This document shows, one piece after another, positions 8,666 to 16,028 of a stretch of DNA of 64,000 nt. The stretch comes from CAZNPW01 sp964575185. Lineage in GTDB: Bacteria; Pseudomonadota; Alphaproteobacteria; Rhodobacterales; Rhodobacteraceae. Where the stretch lies: positions 1 to 64,000 of the forward strand of contig CAZNPW010000010.1 in the NCBI GenBank assembly GCA_964575185.1, written 5' to 3'. Numbering within the stretch: position 1 is the stretch's first letter; each line of letters opens with the position of its first letter. The notes under the pieces were generated by a model. That model saw only the letters and a list, made by a program, of their open reading frames with translations, did not search any database and was not told where the DNA came from. Both the position numbers and the translations under genes were made by a program.

Positions 8666-10414
8666 TCAGGCGGCGACGGAGGCCCGCTGCTCGGCCTCGC
8701 TGAGCGCGCCGACCGGGAAGGTCACGGACACGCGGTAATGTTCGGCGTCCTCGCCCGCGATCAGATTGCCGGTCAGTTGCGTGGCGAAGGCCGCCAGAAG
8801 CTGGCCGCCGAGGCCGGTGCTGTCGGGGGCCACGGTGCGGTCTGCGGCCGGCGCGGGCGTCGGGTTCTCGACCAGCAGGCGCGCGGCCCCGTCCACCTCG
8901 CGCACGAGCGAGACGGTGACGGTCGCGCCTGCCGCGGCGCGGCCGACGTGCTTGAACACGTTGGTCAGCGCCTCGGTCAGGAGCAGCGCGAGCGGCACCG
9001 CCTGGTCGGGGGTCAGCCGGATCGGGTCGAAGGACGTCACCACCCGCACCGTCCGCCCCGGCACCGTCGCCATGCGTTCGAGCTGGCCCACGATCCGCGA
9101 CAGAAGCTCGTCGGCGCGCACGTCGGCGAGGCCGGTCGTCTGGTAAAGCTCGCGGTGGACGGTGGCGAGGCTCATCACCCGGTCGTGCAGGCCCTTGAGG
9201 AGGACCTTGCTTTCGTCGGAGTGGGCCTTGCGCATCTGGATGTTCATGATCGAGGCGATCAGTTGCAGGTTGTTCTTCACGCGGTGATGAACCTCGCGCA
9301 ACAGGACCTCTTTCTGGTGGATCGTGTCCTCGAGCTCGGCCTCGTCGTGCAGGATGGCGGTGACCATGCGTTCGTAGGCGTCGCCCACGTCGCGGAGTTC
9401 GGACGGCGCGGTGCGCAGCGGCGGCAGTTCGACCGTGCGGGCGCCCGAGGCGAAGCGGATGATCGACCGGCGCAGCGAGCGGATGTGGCGCAGCACCTGG
9501 TATTCGGCGGCGAGCCAGGCGACGAGCAGGCTTGCGACCCACATCGCGACCGGAAAGCCCCAGGCCGGCAGCGCCCCGCCGAGGAAGGCGCCGACGGTGG
9601 GCGGCGTCCAGGAGGACAGGATGTAAAGCTCGTTGTCGACCATCGGCACCACGGCGAAGCTGCGCTGTTCGCCCGACGGCGTGGTGTCGCGGAAGGTGAC
9701 GGCGCCCTTGCCGACGAAGTCGGTGAGACGGTTGTTCGCGGGCAGCCTTTCGGCCACCGTGTCGAGCCCGTAGAGCGCCGTGAGGACCGTCCCCTGGCCG
9801 TCGAAGGTGACGAGCGCCTCGGGCGAGGACCCGGCCCCTGCGGGCCGGTCCGGCATCGGGTCCACGGTGCGGTGCGGCAGCGAGAGCGACACGAAGCCGA
9901 GCAGCGTGCCGTCGGCGGCACGGACGGGTTCGGAGAAGATCAGCACCGATTCGCCGCTGATCTCGCCCCGGCGGTTCACCGTCATGGCCGACCGCGGATT
10001 GGCCAGCAGGTCCATCCGCTCGGGCGTGTCGGCGAACTGGTGCGGCGCGCCGTTGGAGGCGCAGGTCATGAAGCCGTCGACCGGGATGAACCCGACGAAG
10101 GTGGACCCGAGGTTGCTGTCGCGGACGCCGCGCATCACGCGGCTGCAGGCGGCGTCGTCGCCCATCAGCGCGGGCACCGCCACGGCCAGCGCCGCGGCGG
10201 ACCCCCGGGCGCGCTTGATCGCCTCGATCTGCAGGGAGGCGACCATCAGCGTCTCGCCGAACAGCGCCGCCTCGGCGCGGGCGCGGGCCTCGGTCTCTAC
10301 CCGCGTGGCCTGGACGTAGGACAAGAGCGCCAGCGGCAGGAGCGCGATGCCCATCGAGGCCATGAGGCGAAAGCCGAGCCGCCCGGGCAGGGGCCCCTGG
10401 GTCCGGTCGGGCAT
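8666..10414 (-). CDS. Membrane sensor histidine kinase, HisKA_2 (HWE-like) type
   Basis: A 582-residue kinase, probably an input for the PhyR-NepR-EcfG pathway. A transmembrane helix at about 15-35 and a second at about 285-310 enclose a roughly 250-residue periplasmic sensor, probably Cache-like. A short HAMP-like linker leads to the HisKA_2 box REVHHRVKNNLQLIASIMN with the phospho-acceptor His near 376. A HATPase_c domain follows (LTEALTNVFKHV near 480, GLGGQLLAAFATQL near 540). Such kinases phosphorylate PhyR in other alphaproteobacteria. It starts three bases after ecfG and its stop touches the downstream phospholipase D gene, so the genes form an operon. Confidence 0.9.
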   Translation of the reverse strand: MPDRTQGPLPGRLGFRLMASMGIALLPLALLSYVQATRVETEARARAEAALFGETLMVASLQIEAIKRARGSAAALAVAVPALMGDDAACSRVMRGVRDSNLGSTFVGFIPVDGFMTCASNGAPHQFADTPERMDLLANPRSAMTVNRRGEISGESVLIFSEPVRAADGTLLGFVSLSLPHRTVDPMPDRPAGAGSSPEALVTFDGQGTVLTALYGLDTVAERLPANNRLTDFVGKGAVTFRDTTPSGEQRSFAVVPMVDNELYILSSWTPPTVGAFLGGALPAWGFPVAMWVASLLVAWLAAEYQVLRHIRSLRRSIIRFASGARTVELPPLRTAPSELRDVGDAYERMVTAILHDEAELEDTIHQKEVLLREVHHRVKNNLQLIASIMNIQMRKAHSDESKVLLKGLHDRVMSLATVHRELYQTTGLADVRADELLSRIVGQLERMATVPGRTVRVVTSFDPIRLTPDQAVPLALLLTEALTNVFKHVGRAAAGATVTVSLVREVDGAARLLVENPTPAPAADRTVAPDSTGLGGQLLAAFATQLTGNLIAGEDAEHYRVSVTFPVGALSEAEQRASVAA

Positions 10415-10417
10415 GCC

Positions 10418-10978
10418 CTAGCGCGCCGCCACCGCGGCACCGCTGACGACCGCCATCATGACCGAATCCTGCGGCAGCACGTCGTCGCCCGACCCCTTCA
10501 ACCCCAGCATCTCGGACAGCCGTGCCCGGGCGCGGTTGGTGCGGCTTTTCACCGTGCCGACCGCGACGCCCATGACCTCGGCCGCCTCCTCGCAGGAATA
10601 GCCGTTGGCACCGACCAGGATCAGCACCTCGCGGTGTTCGGGCGACAGCCGGTCGAAGGCGGCGCGGAAGTCGGTCATGGCGAGACGGCCGTCGTGGTCG
10701 GGGCGGACCGAGAGGGTGGCCGCGTGGAGGCCGTCGGGGTCCGACACCTCGCGCACCGCCTTGCGGCGGTCGGAGTAGAAGGTGTTGCGCAGGATCGTGA
10801 AGAGCCAGGCCTTCAGGTCGGTGCCCGCGGTGAAGCGGTCGATGTGGGTCCAGGCCTTGACGATGGTGTCCTGCACTAGGTCGTCGGCCGCGGCCCCGTT
10901 GCGCGTCAGCGACAGCGCGAAGGCCCGCATCGCGGGGATGTGCAGGACGATCTCGTCCCGCGGGGATGCAGGTGTCAT
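10418..10978 (-). CDS. ecfG: General stress response sigma factor EcfG
   Basis: An ECF (group 15) RNA polymerase sigma factor of 186 residues. The sigma-2 region contains DDLVQDTIVKAW and DLKAWLFTILRNTFYSDRR. The sigma-4 region contains LSPEHREVLILVGANGYSCEEAAEVMGVAVGTVKSRTNRAR. The position between nepR and a histidine kinase and opposite phyR identifies it as EcfG. In this system NepR holds the sigma factor inactive until phosphorylated PhyR titrates NepR away. The ATG overlaps the nepR stop codon (ATGA), giving coupled synthesis with its anti-sigma factor. Its own EcfG-type promoter suggests positive autoregulation. Confidence 0.97.
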   Translation of the reverse strand: MTPASPRDEIVLHIPAMRAFALSLTRNGAAADDLVQDTIVKAWTHIDRFTAGTDLKAWLFTILRNTFYSDRRKAVREVSDPDGLHAATLSVRPDHDGRLAMTDFRAAFDRLSPEHREVLILVGANGYSCEEAAEVMGVAVGTVKSRTNRARARLSEMLGLKGSGDDVLPQDSVMMAVVSGAAVAAR

Positions 10979-11166
10979 GCCCCGCCGCCCTCTTTCTCGC
11001 GCAAGGCGGCAAGAAGCTGCTGGAACCGGTCCGGCACCGGCTCCGACAGCGTTTCCTGGTAGACGCGCTTGAGATTCTCGTCGATCTCATGCGCGACGGC
11101 GGGCTTGAGCGGCCCGCCATGGACGGTCCGATCCCCCGTCGGTTTTTTCTGCATTCCCGCCGACAC
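10975..11166 (-). CDS. nepR: Anti-sigma factor NepR
   Basis: A 63-residue (or 59-residue) anti-sigma factor. The conserved helical core is AHEIDENLKRVYQETLSEPVPDRFQQLLAALREKE, in which the ENLKRVYQETLSEPVPDRF stretch is diagnostic. It binds EcfG and, on stress, PhyR-P. The start is uncertain: GTG at 11166 (GCAGG directly upstream) or ATG at 11154 (MQKKPTGDR). Both lie upstream of the conserved core. It is the first gene of the nepR-ecfG-kinase-PLD operon and is transcribed from the left-facing half of the palindromic EcfG promoter. Confidence 0.94.
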   Translation of the reverse strand: MSAGMQKKPTGDRTVHGGPLKPAVAHEIDENLKRVYQETLSEPVPDRFQQLLAALREKEGGGA

Positions 11167-11201
11167 CCTGCTTTACCCCGTGCTAAATCCACCCAGCAAT
11201 C

Positions 11202-11234
11202 GGGAACCAACGCGCGACTGCCGCGTTGGTTCCC
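11202..11234. promoter_or_regulatory. Palindromic dual EcfG promoter for nepR-ecfG and phyR
   Basis: A perfect 13-bp inverted repeat, GGGAACCAACGCG and its complement, flanks 7 bases. On the plus strand GGAAC (11203-11207), 16 bp and CGTT (11224-11227) face phyR. On the minus strand GGAAC (11233-11229), 16 bp and CGTT (11212-11209) face nepR. Each -10 element overlaps the region next to the other promoter's -35, so the two promoters cannot be occupied at once. Both sides of the regulatory module therefore depend on the sigma factor they control. Confidence 0.85.
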
Positions 11235-11295
11235 CCGAGGAACACACGAAAATGCGCGTCCGCGCAACCGACCGCAGCGAACTTGGGAGCACCAG

Positions 11296-12105
11296 ATGCC
11301 AGCAACCGGCATGACCGACATCACCACGCAGATCGGCACGCACCTGCCCTATCTGCGCCGCTACGGCCGCGCGCTGACGGGCAGCCAGGACAGCGGTGAT
11401 GCCTTCGCGGCGGCGACGCTCGAGGCGCTGCTCGAGGATCTGACGGCGATGCAGGCCGACCCGGAGCCGAAGGTCGCGCTGTTCCGCGCCTTCCACCTGA
11501 TCTGGAGCTCGGCCGGTTCGCCCCTGGCCGAGGCCGACACGCGGCTGTCGGCGCGCGCGCAGGCGCACATGGAGCAGCTGACGCCGCTGTCGCGCGAGGC
11601 GCTGCTGCTGCATGTGATCGAAGGCTTCAGCCAGGACGAGATCGCCCGGATCGTCCGCCGCAGCGCCGACGAGGTGCAGACGCTGATCCACGCCGCGATC
11701 CGCGAGATGGAGGCATCGGTCACCGGCAGCGTCATGGTGATCGAGGACGAGGCGATCATCGCGCTCGACATCGCCGACATCGTGCAGGGGATCGGGCACC
11801 GCGTGACGGGCATCGCGCGGACCCGCGACGAGGCGGTGGCGCTGGCGATGCGCGACAAGCCGGACCTGGTGCTGGCCGACATCCAGCTTGCGGACAACTC
11901 CAGCGGCATCGACGCGGTGAACGACATCCTGGGGATGTTCCCGGACACCCCGGTGATCTTCATCACCGCCTTCCCCGAACGCCTGCTGACCGGCACGCGG
12001 CCCGAGCCCGCGTTCCTGATCACCAAGCCGTTCAACGAGGATCAGGTGCGGTCCGCGGTCAGCCAGGCGATGTTCTTCGCCTCGACCGAGACGCTGGCGG
12101 CCTGA
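11296..12105 (+). CDS. phyR: Response regulator / anti-anti-sigma factor PhyR
   Basis: A 269-residue two-domain protein. An N-terminal sigma-factor-like domain (about 15-140, including LTPLSREALLLHVIEGFSQDEIA) mimics EcfG and binds NepR when activated. The C-terminal receiver domain (about 145-262) has acidic residues VIEDE, phospho-acceptor Asp195 in LVLADIQLAD, FITAFPE and the Lys in LITKPF. The ATG has GGGAG six bases upstream. It is divergent from nepR-ecfG behind the shared palindromic promoter. Signal flow: histidine kinase to PhyR-P, NepR captured, EcfG released. Confidence 0.97.
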   Translation: MPATGMTDITTQIGTHLPYLRRYGRALTGSQDSGDAFAAATLEALLEDLTAMQADPEPKVALFRAFHLIWSSAGSPLAEADTRLSARAQAHMEQLTPLSREALLLHVIEGFSQDEIARIVRRSADEVQTLIHAAIREMEASVTGSVMVIEDEAIIALDIADIVQGIGHRVTGIARTRDEAVALAMRDKPDLVLADIQLADNSSGIDAVNDILGMFPDTPVIFITAFPERLLTGTRPEPAFLITKPFNEDQVRSAVSQAMFFASTETLAA

Positions 12106-12444
12106 CTAGCGCGGCGGTGCACCCTGCGGCCCCGCGATCCGCCGCAGCACCTCGCGCACGGTGTCGCAGGAGAAGGGCAGGTCGAGCCCGATGCCGCCGC
12201 CCGGCGGGGTGCTGCCGGTCGGCACGACGCGCGAAGCCAGCGCGTCCAGCCGGACGGCGGCGGCGCCTTCGAGCAGGGCGGCGCTGACGAAGGCCACATG
12301 CGGCGGGGCCGCTTCCAGCCGCCGCAGACCGTCGGCGAGCGTCAGCGCGACGGCGACCTCGGCGTCGGGCGCGGCCTCGCGGATGCAGTCGGCCAGATCC
12401 TCGGCCACCAGCGCCTGCGGTTCGACCACCAGATATCGCGACAT
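12106..12444 (-). CDS. Small degenerate receiver-domain protein
   Basis: A 112-residue protein that looks like a stand-alone receiver fold: MSRYLVVEPQALVAEDLADCIREAAPDAEV, then HVAFVSAALLEG, then a C-terminal helix TVREVLRRIAG. The position where the phospho-acceptor Asp should lie (canonical LVLLDxxLP) reads FVSAALLEG, so the key Asp is missing and phosphorylation is unlikely. The ATG at 12444 has GGAGA five bases upstream; in-frame upstream starts lack a site. It converges on phyR with stop codons adjacent. It may act as a pseudo-receiver partner in the stress pathway, which is inference. Confidence 0.72.
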   Translation of the reverse strand: MSRYLVVEPQALVAEDLADCIREAAPDAEVAVALTLADGLRRLEAAPPHVAFVSAALLEGAAAVRLDALASRVVPTGSTPPGGGIGLDLPFSCDTVREVLRRIAGPQGAPPR

Positions 12445-12475
12445 CGCCGTCTCCATGGCCAAGGGCGCGACCCAT

Positions 12476-12500
12476 GGAACCGAACGGCGGGGACCGCATT
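12476..12500 (+). promoter_or_regulatory. Weak EcfG-like element before the Crp/Fnr gene
   Basis: GGAAC (12476-12480), 16 bp and CATT instead of CGTT. If used, transcription would start almost at the ATG and make a nearly leaderless message. One mismatch in the -10 makes this tentative. Confidence 0.3.
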
Positions 12501-12508
12501 AACCTGTG

Positions 12509-13264
12509 ATGCAATTCCGACAGACACCACGCCTCGTCGTGCCCGACTGCCACGCCTGCCCGCTGCGCCGGCAACGGCTGTTCCACCCGTTCACGCCCGA
12601 GGAACTGGCCTTCATGCTGCGCTTCCGCGAGGGCGAGGTGCATGTCGCCCGCGGCGAGATCGTGCTGCAGCAGGGGGAAGGGTCGCCCTACCTGTTCACC
12701 GCGCTGTCGGGGCAGGCGACGCGGTCGATCCTTCTGCCCGACGGGCGGCGGCAGGTGGTGAGCTTCGTCTTTCCGGGCGACTTCATCGGGCTGCAGGCGG
12801 GCGTCACCGGCGAGATGCGGCATACGGTGGAGGCCGCGTCGCCGATGGTGCTGTGCCGGTTCGACCGCGCGCGGCTGTGGGAGGTGTTCCGCGACCACCC
12901 GGCGCGGGCCTACGACCTGACCTGGCTTGCGGCGATGGAGGAGCACATCCTGGGCGAGACCATCGCCACGCTGGGCCAGCGCACCGCGACCGAACGGGTG
13001 GCCTGGGCGCTGGTCAAGATCTGGCGGCGGCTGACCGCGGTGGGACTGCGGCAGGACGACACGGTGCCCCTGCCCTTCCGCCAGCACGACCTGGCCGACG
13101 CGCTGGGCCTGTCGCTGGTGCACACCAACCGGACGCTGATGCGGTTCCGCGGGATGGAGCTGCTGACCTGGTCCGGCGGGCGGCTGAGCCTGTCCGACCA
13201 CGCCGCGCTGTCGGCCATCGCCGGCCTGCCCATGGAGCATGAGGAGCGCAGGCCGCTGGTCTAG
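12509..13264 (+). CDS. Crp/Fnr family transcriptional regulator
   Basis: A 251-residue regulator with an N-terminal cyclic-nucleotide-binding fold (about 35-150: GEIVLQQGEGSPYLFTALSGQATRS, FPGDFIGL) and a C-terminal winged helix (HDLADALGLSLVHTNRTLMRFRGMELL). Two cysteines near the N-terminus occur as CHACPLR, a spacing seen in FnrL-type and related factors. I see no convincing full four-cysteine Fe-S set, so oxygen sensing by a cluster is not assured. The ligand is unknown. I chose the ATG over the GTG one codon earlier. Its position in the stress cluster suggests a role in the same physiology. Confidence 0.88.
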   Translation: MQFRQTPRLVVPDCHACPLRRQRLFHPFTPEELAFMLRFREGEVHVARGEIVLQQGEGSPYLFTALSGQATRSILLPDGRRQVVSFVFPGDFIGLQAGVTGEMRHTVEAASPMVLCRFDRARLWEVFRDHPARAYDLTWLAAMEEHILGETIATLGQRTATERVAWALVKIWRRLTAVGLRQDDTVPLPFRQHDLADALGLSLVHTNRTLMRFRGMELLTWSGGRLSLSDHAALSAIAGLPMEHEERRPLV

Positions 13265-13289
13265 GGAACCCGCGCCCCCCGGCGGCGTT
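13265..13289 (+). promoter_or_regulatory. EcfG-type promoter for the holin-X/membrane operon
   Basis: GGAAC (13265-13269), a 16-bp spacer and CGTT (13286-13289) match the consensus. The -35 element starts directly at the stop codon of the Crp/Fnr gene, and the site lies about 100 bp before the next ATG. Confidence 0.75.
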
Positions 13290-13387
13290 CAGTCTGCAAG
13301 GGCGGTCCTGCCGCCCACGGAAACCGAAACCCCGCCCGAGGCCGGACCCGTCCGGCACGCCGGGCCTTCCGAACGGGAGTTCAGACG

Positions 13388-13903
13388 ATGAATACGCGCA
13401 CCATTCCGGCGGGCGAGGACAGCCCGGTGCATCCCATGGACATGGAAAAGGAGGCCAGGCAGGCCAAGGGCAAGATCGCCAGCGCCGCCGAGACGGTGAA
13501 GGATACCGCCGCATCGGTCGCCTCCGACGTCAAGGACCGCGCCGCGGGCGTGATGGAGCAGGCCAGGGACAGCGCGATGAACAAGGCGGGCGAGGCGCGC
13601 GCCGCGGCGGTGGACGTGGGCCAGCGGCTGTCGGACACGCTGCGCGAGGCCGCCGACCGGCAGCCGCAGGACAGCTTCTCGGCCCGGGCGCTGACGCTGA
13701 TGGCGGGCGGCCTGTCCGACATGGCGCAGAAGGTTGACAGCACCAACCTGTCGCAGGCGATGAGCGACGCGCGCGACCTGGCGCGGCGGCACCCGGTGGC
13801 GACGGCGACCGTCGCGGCCGCGGTGGGCTTCGCGCTGATGCGGCTGATCCGCGCCGTCCCCGCGTCGCGCGCGACGGCGGGCCACGACCGGCCGGAGTTC
13901 TGA
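13388..13903 (+). CDS. ElaB/YqjD-like membrane-anchored stress protein
   Basis: A 171-residue protein that I place with low certainty near the ElaB/YqjD/DUF883 group. Long amphipathic helices rich in Ala, Lys and Asp (about 20-75: KEARQAKGKIASAAETVKDT, VMEQARDSAMNKAGEARAA) precede a C-terminal hydrophobic helix HPVATATVAAAVGFALMRLIR, as in proteins that tether to the inner membrane by their C-terminus. GGGAG lies eight bases before the ATG. It is the first gene of a three-gene operon behind an EcfG-type promoter. Confidence 0.75.
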   Translation: MNTRTIPAGEDSPVHPMDMEKEARQAKGKIASAAETVKDTAASVASDVKDRAAGVMEQARDSAMNKAGEARAAAVDVGQRLSDTLREAADRQPQDSFSARALTLMAGGLSDMAQKVDSTNLSQAMSDARDLARRHPVATATVAAAVGFALMRLIRAVPASRATAGHDRPEF

Positions 13904-13907
13904 GGCG

Positions 13908-14330
13908 ATGACCACGGTTGACCCCAGCCTGCCCGGGGCCGACCGCGGCACGGCGACGTCGGCCCTGGCCGATGTCGCCGCGGCGCTGAGGGCGCTGACC
14001 GCCTCCGAAGCGGCGCTGCTGCGGGCCGAGCTCGCCTCGGCCCGTCGCCGCGTGGTCAGCGGCCTGATCTTCGGGGCGGTGGCGCTGCTGGCCGCCGCCG
14101 CGGGGGTCGTCGCGCTGATCGTCACGCTGGTCTTCGCGCTGCAGGCGCTCGACCTGCCGCCCTGGGCCGCCGCGGGGATCGTCGCGCTCGCGCTGATCGC
14201 GACGGCGCTGATCGCGGCGGTGGTGGCGCGGCGGAACCTGTCGGCCCATGCCTTGCTGCCGCACCGCACGCTCGCCTCGCTGCGGGCGCTTCCCGCAACC
14301 CTTTCGTCGCTGGTGACCCGCAATGCTTGA
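13908..14330 (+). CDS. Holin-X-like membrane protein (phage holin superfamily III)
   Basis: A 140-residue protein. An amphipathic helix (about 20-50) is followed by two close transmembrane helices, VSGLIFGAVALLAAAAGVVALIVTLVF and AAGIVALALIATALIAAVVARR. This matches the Holin-X (PF07332) layout found in many non-phage stress operons. Nothing points to lysis, and no phage genes lie nearby. It starts four bases after the preceding stop and overlaps the next gene by eight bases. Confidence 0.78.
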   Translation: MTTVDPSLPGADRGTATSALADVAAALRALTASEAALLRAELASARRRVVSGLIFGAVALLAAAAGVVALIVTLVFALQALDLPPWAAAGIVALALIATALIAAVVARRNLSAHALLPHRTLASLRALPATLSSLVTRNA

Positions 14331-14913
14331 TTCCGTCGACACCCCCGAGACCGCGGCGCGCCGCGTGGCACAGGACCAGAGCGCGCTGTCCGATGCGCTG
14401 ACGACCCTGAAGGTCCGCGCCAAGGCCGCCCCGGCGACGATGCTTCCGGCCGCCGTGACCCGCCATGCCGGGCACGCGCTGGAGATCGCCCGCGCGAACC
14501 TTCTGCCGCTGGGCCTGATCGCGGGCGGCACGCTGTGGCTCGCGGTTGGTGCGATGTCGCGGCGGGAGGGCGACGTGTCGCGCGAGGATCCGCTGATGCG
14601 GTGGGGCGACGAGAGCCCGGCCGTGCCGCAGGAGACCGATGTGGATCACGCGCGCCGGCCCGGGATGATCGACCGGCTGGTCCGGGGCGCGCGGCGGGTG
14701 ACGCAGCGCGCCCCCGGCCTGCGCAGCGTCGCGCCGACGGTCGGCGCGCCGCCCTTCGCGGCGGTGGCGGGTCTTGCGGCCGGGGCGGCGCTGGCGCTGA
14801 AGGTTCCGGCGTCGCCGACCGAGAAGGCGGCGCTGCGGCAGGTCACGATGGCGATGATGGCCGCGCTGGTGCGCAGCATGGCCCAGGCGGTCGCGGCCCC
14901 GCGCCGGATGTGA
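14323..14913 (+). CDS. DUF3618-like operon partner of the holin-X protein
   Basis: A 196-residue protein of uncertain family. The N-terminal stretch (DTPETAARRVAQDQSALSDALTTLKVRA) resembles DUF3618 segments. A hydrophobic helix ANLLPLGLIAGGTLWLAVGA at about 52-72 and a second weakly hydrophobic stretch FAAVAGLAAGAALALKVPAS near 145 are visible. DUF3618 and Holin-X proteins are commonly encoded together, which supports the assignment. It is translated with an eight-base overlap with the upstream gene. Function is unknown; a cell-envelope role is likely from context. Confidence 0.68.
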   Translation: MLDSVDTPETAARRVAQDQSALSDALTTLKVRAKAAPATMLPAAVTRHAGHALEIARANLLPLGLIAGGTLWLAVGAMSRREGDVSREDPLMRWGDESPAVPQETDVDHARRPGMIDRLVRGARRVTQRAPGLRSVAPTVGAPPFAAVAGLAAGAALALKVPASPTEKAALRQVTMAMMAALVRSMAQAVAAPRRM

Positions 14914-14939
14914 GGTCGCGCGGACCCGCGCGTCGCCCG

Positions 14940-15287
14940 TCAGACGAGGACCAGCACGACCCCGATGACCGCCGTCGCGCCGATGGTCCCGACGGCGTCG
15001 AGCACCCAGGCGGCGCCCGGCCGGTCGGCGAAGGCGTGTGCGGTGGCGAGGAAGGGTGCGACGAAGAAGGCGCCGATCCCGCCGCCGGCCACGATGCCCG
15101 CGCCGACCGTGGCGACGCCCGACCGCAGGAAGATGTGGTCCATCATCGCCGCGACCACGATCATCCCGATCGCCGCGACCACGTAGGCGGCGGGGTTGCG
15201 CGATGCGCGTCTGCCGGTCGCCGCCTGCCAGACGCCGACGACGGCGAAGCCCGCGATGCCCGCGGCGAGGATGCTGATGGGGTCCAT
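14940..15287 (-). CDS. Small four-helix membrane protein of unknown function
   Basis: A 115-residue, Ala/Gly/Val-rich protein with about four transmembrane helices (SILAAGIAGFAVVGVWQ, VVAAIGMIVVAAMMDHIFL, a Gly-rich VGAGIVAGGGIGAFFVAPFL, and a final TIGATAVIGVVLVLV). No recognisable motifs. GAAGGG lies about seven bases before the ATG. It converges on the stress operon to its left and is separated from the EVE gene by a 50-bp gap. I do not recognise the family. Confidence 0.7.
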   Translation of the reverse strand: MDPISILAAGIAGFAVVGVWQAATGRRASRNPAAYVVAAIGMIVVAAMMDHIFLRSGVATVGAGIVAGGGIGAFFVAPFLATAHAFADRPGAAWVLDAVGTIGATAVIGVVLVLV

Positions 15288-15337
15288 GCCCGTGCCCTTC
15301 CCTGTCCGGCGGAACCTCGGCGAAACCGCGCCGGAGA

Positions 15338-15757
15338 TCAAGCCCCGACCCCGCCCAGGGCGCAGATGATGCGCCATTCGGCGTCGGTGACGGGCTGGAC
15401 CGACAGGCGGGAGTTGGTGACCAGCACCATGTCCTTCAGCCCCGGGGTGGTCTTGCAGGTTTCGAGCGTGACCGGGCGCGGCAGCGGCCGCGCCGCCCGG
15501 ACCCAGACGCAATCCCAGCGCGGGTCGTCGGTCGTGCTGTCGGGCGCGCTTTCGCGGATGACCTCGACGATGCCGACGATCTCTTTCCCGATGTTGGAGT
15601 GGTAGAAAAAGCCCTGGTCGCCGATCCGCATCGCCCGCATGGCGTTGCGCGCCTGGTAGTTGCGGACGCCGTGCCATTCCTCGCCCGCGTCGCCGCGCGC
15701 CACCTGGTCGTTCCAACCCCAGACGTCGGGTTCGGACTTGAAGAGCCAGCGGTTCAT
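15338..15757 (-). CDS. EVE domain protein
   Basis: A 139-residue PUA-like EVE domain protein (MNRWLFKSEPDVWGWNDQ, WHGVRNYQARNAMRAMRIGDQGFFYHSNIGKEIVGIVEV). The aromatic cage and the RNYQARN segment are typical. EVE domains read modified bases in nucleic acids; the bacterial target is not known. Its ATG overlaps the stop of the YciI gene (ATGA), and the two are the last genes of the tsaD-gpsA-yciI-eve operon. A longer upstream start would add six residues outside the domain. Confidence 0.93.
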   Translation of the reverse strand: MNRWLFKSEPDVWGWNDQVARGDAGEEWHGVRNYQARNAMRAMRIGDQGFFYHSNIGKEIVGIVEVIRESAPDSTTDDPRWDCVWVRAARPLPRPVTLETCKTTPGLKDMVLVTNSRLSVQPVTDAEWRIICALGGVGA

Positions 15758-16026
15758 CCGATCACCCGCTTCCATTCGTGCAGCGTCACGCTGGCGAACA
15801 GGCCGGCCTGTGCGTAAGGGTCGGCGGCGGCCCAGGCGCGGGCCGCGGCCATGTCGGGGACGTCGAGCACGATCAGCGACCCGGCCATCTGCCCGTCATC
15901 GAGCAGCGGCCCGGCGAGCGCGACCTGCGGGGCGCTGGCGCGCAGGTAGGCGAGATGCGCGGCGCGGTGGGCCTGGCGGACCGGCAGGGCACCCGCCTTG
16001 TCGCGGCAGATCAGGGCGATCAGCAT
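15754..16026 (-). CDS. YciI-like protein
   Basis: A 90-residue protein of the YciI (dimeric alpha-beta barrel) family: MLIALICRDKAGALPVRQAHRAAHLAYL, LDDGQMAGSLIVLDV, ADPYAQAGLFASVTLHEWKRVIG. The conserved His and Asp of the family are present, but no reaction is established for most members. The ATG has GGAG five bases upstream; an in-frame GTG two codons earlier overlaps the gpsA stop. It is coupled to both neighbours. Confidence 0.92.
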   Translation of the reverse strand: MLIALICRDKAGALPVRQAHRAAHLAYLRASAPQVALAGPLLDDGQMAGSLIVLDVPDMAAARAWAAADPYAQAGLFASVTLHEWKRVIG

Positions 16027-16028
16027 GG

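Noticed and set aside
6743..10879. A 1378-codon plus-strand frame opposite the CsbD, phospholipase D and kinase genes
   Set aside because: It spans several real genes on the other strand and has a His/Arg/Gly-rich composition typical of antisense frames in GC-rich DNA.
13908..14330. Holin-like protein as evidence for a prophage
   Set aside because: No integrase, terminase, capsid or tail genes in the region; this family is common in chromosomal stress operons.
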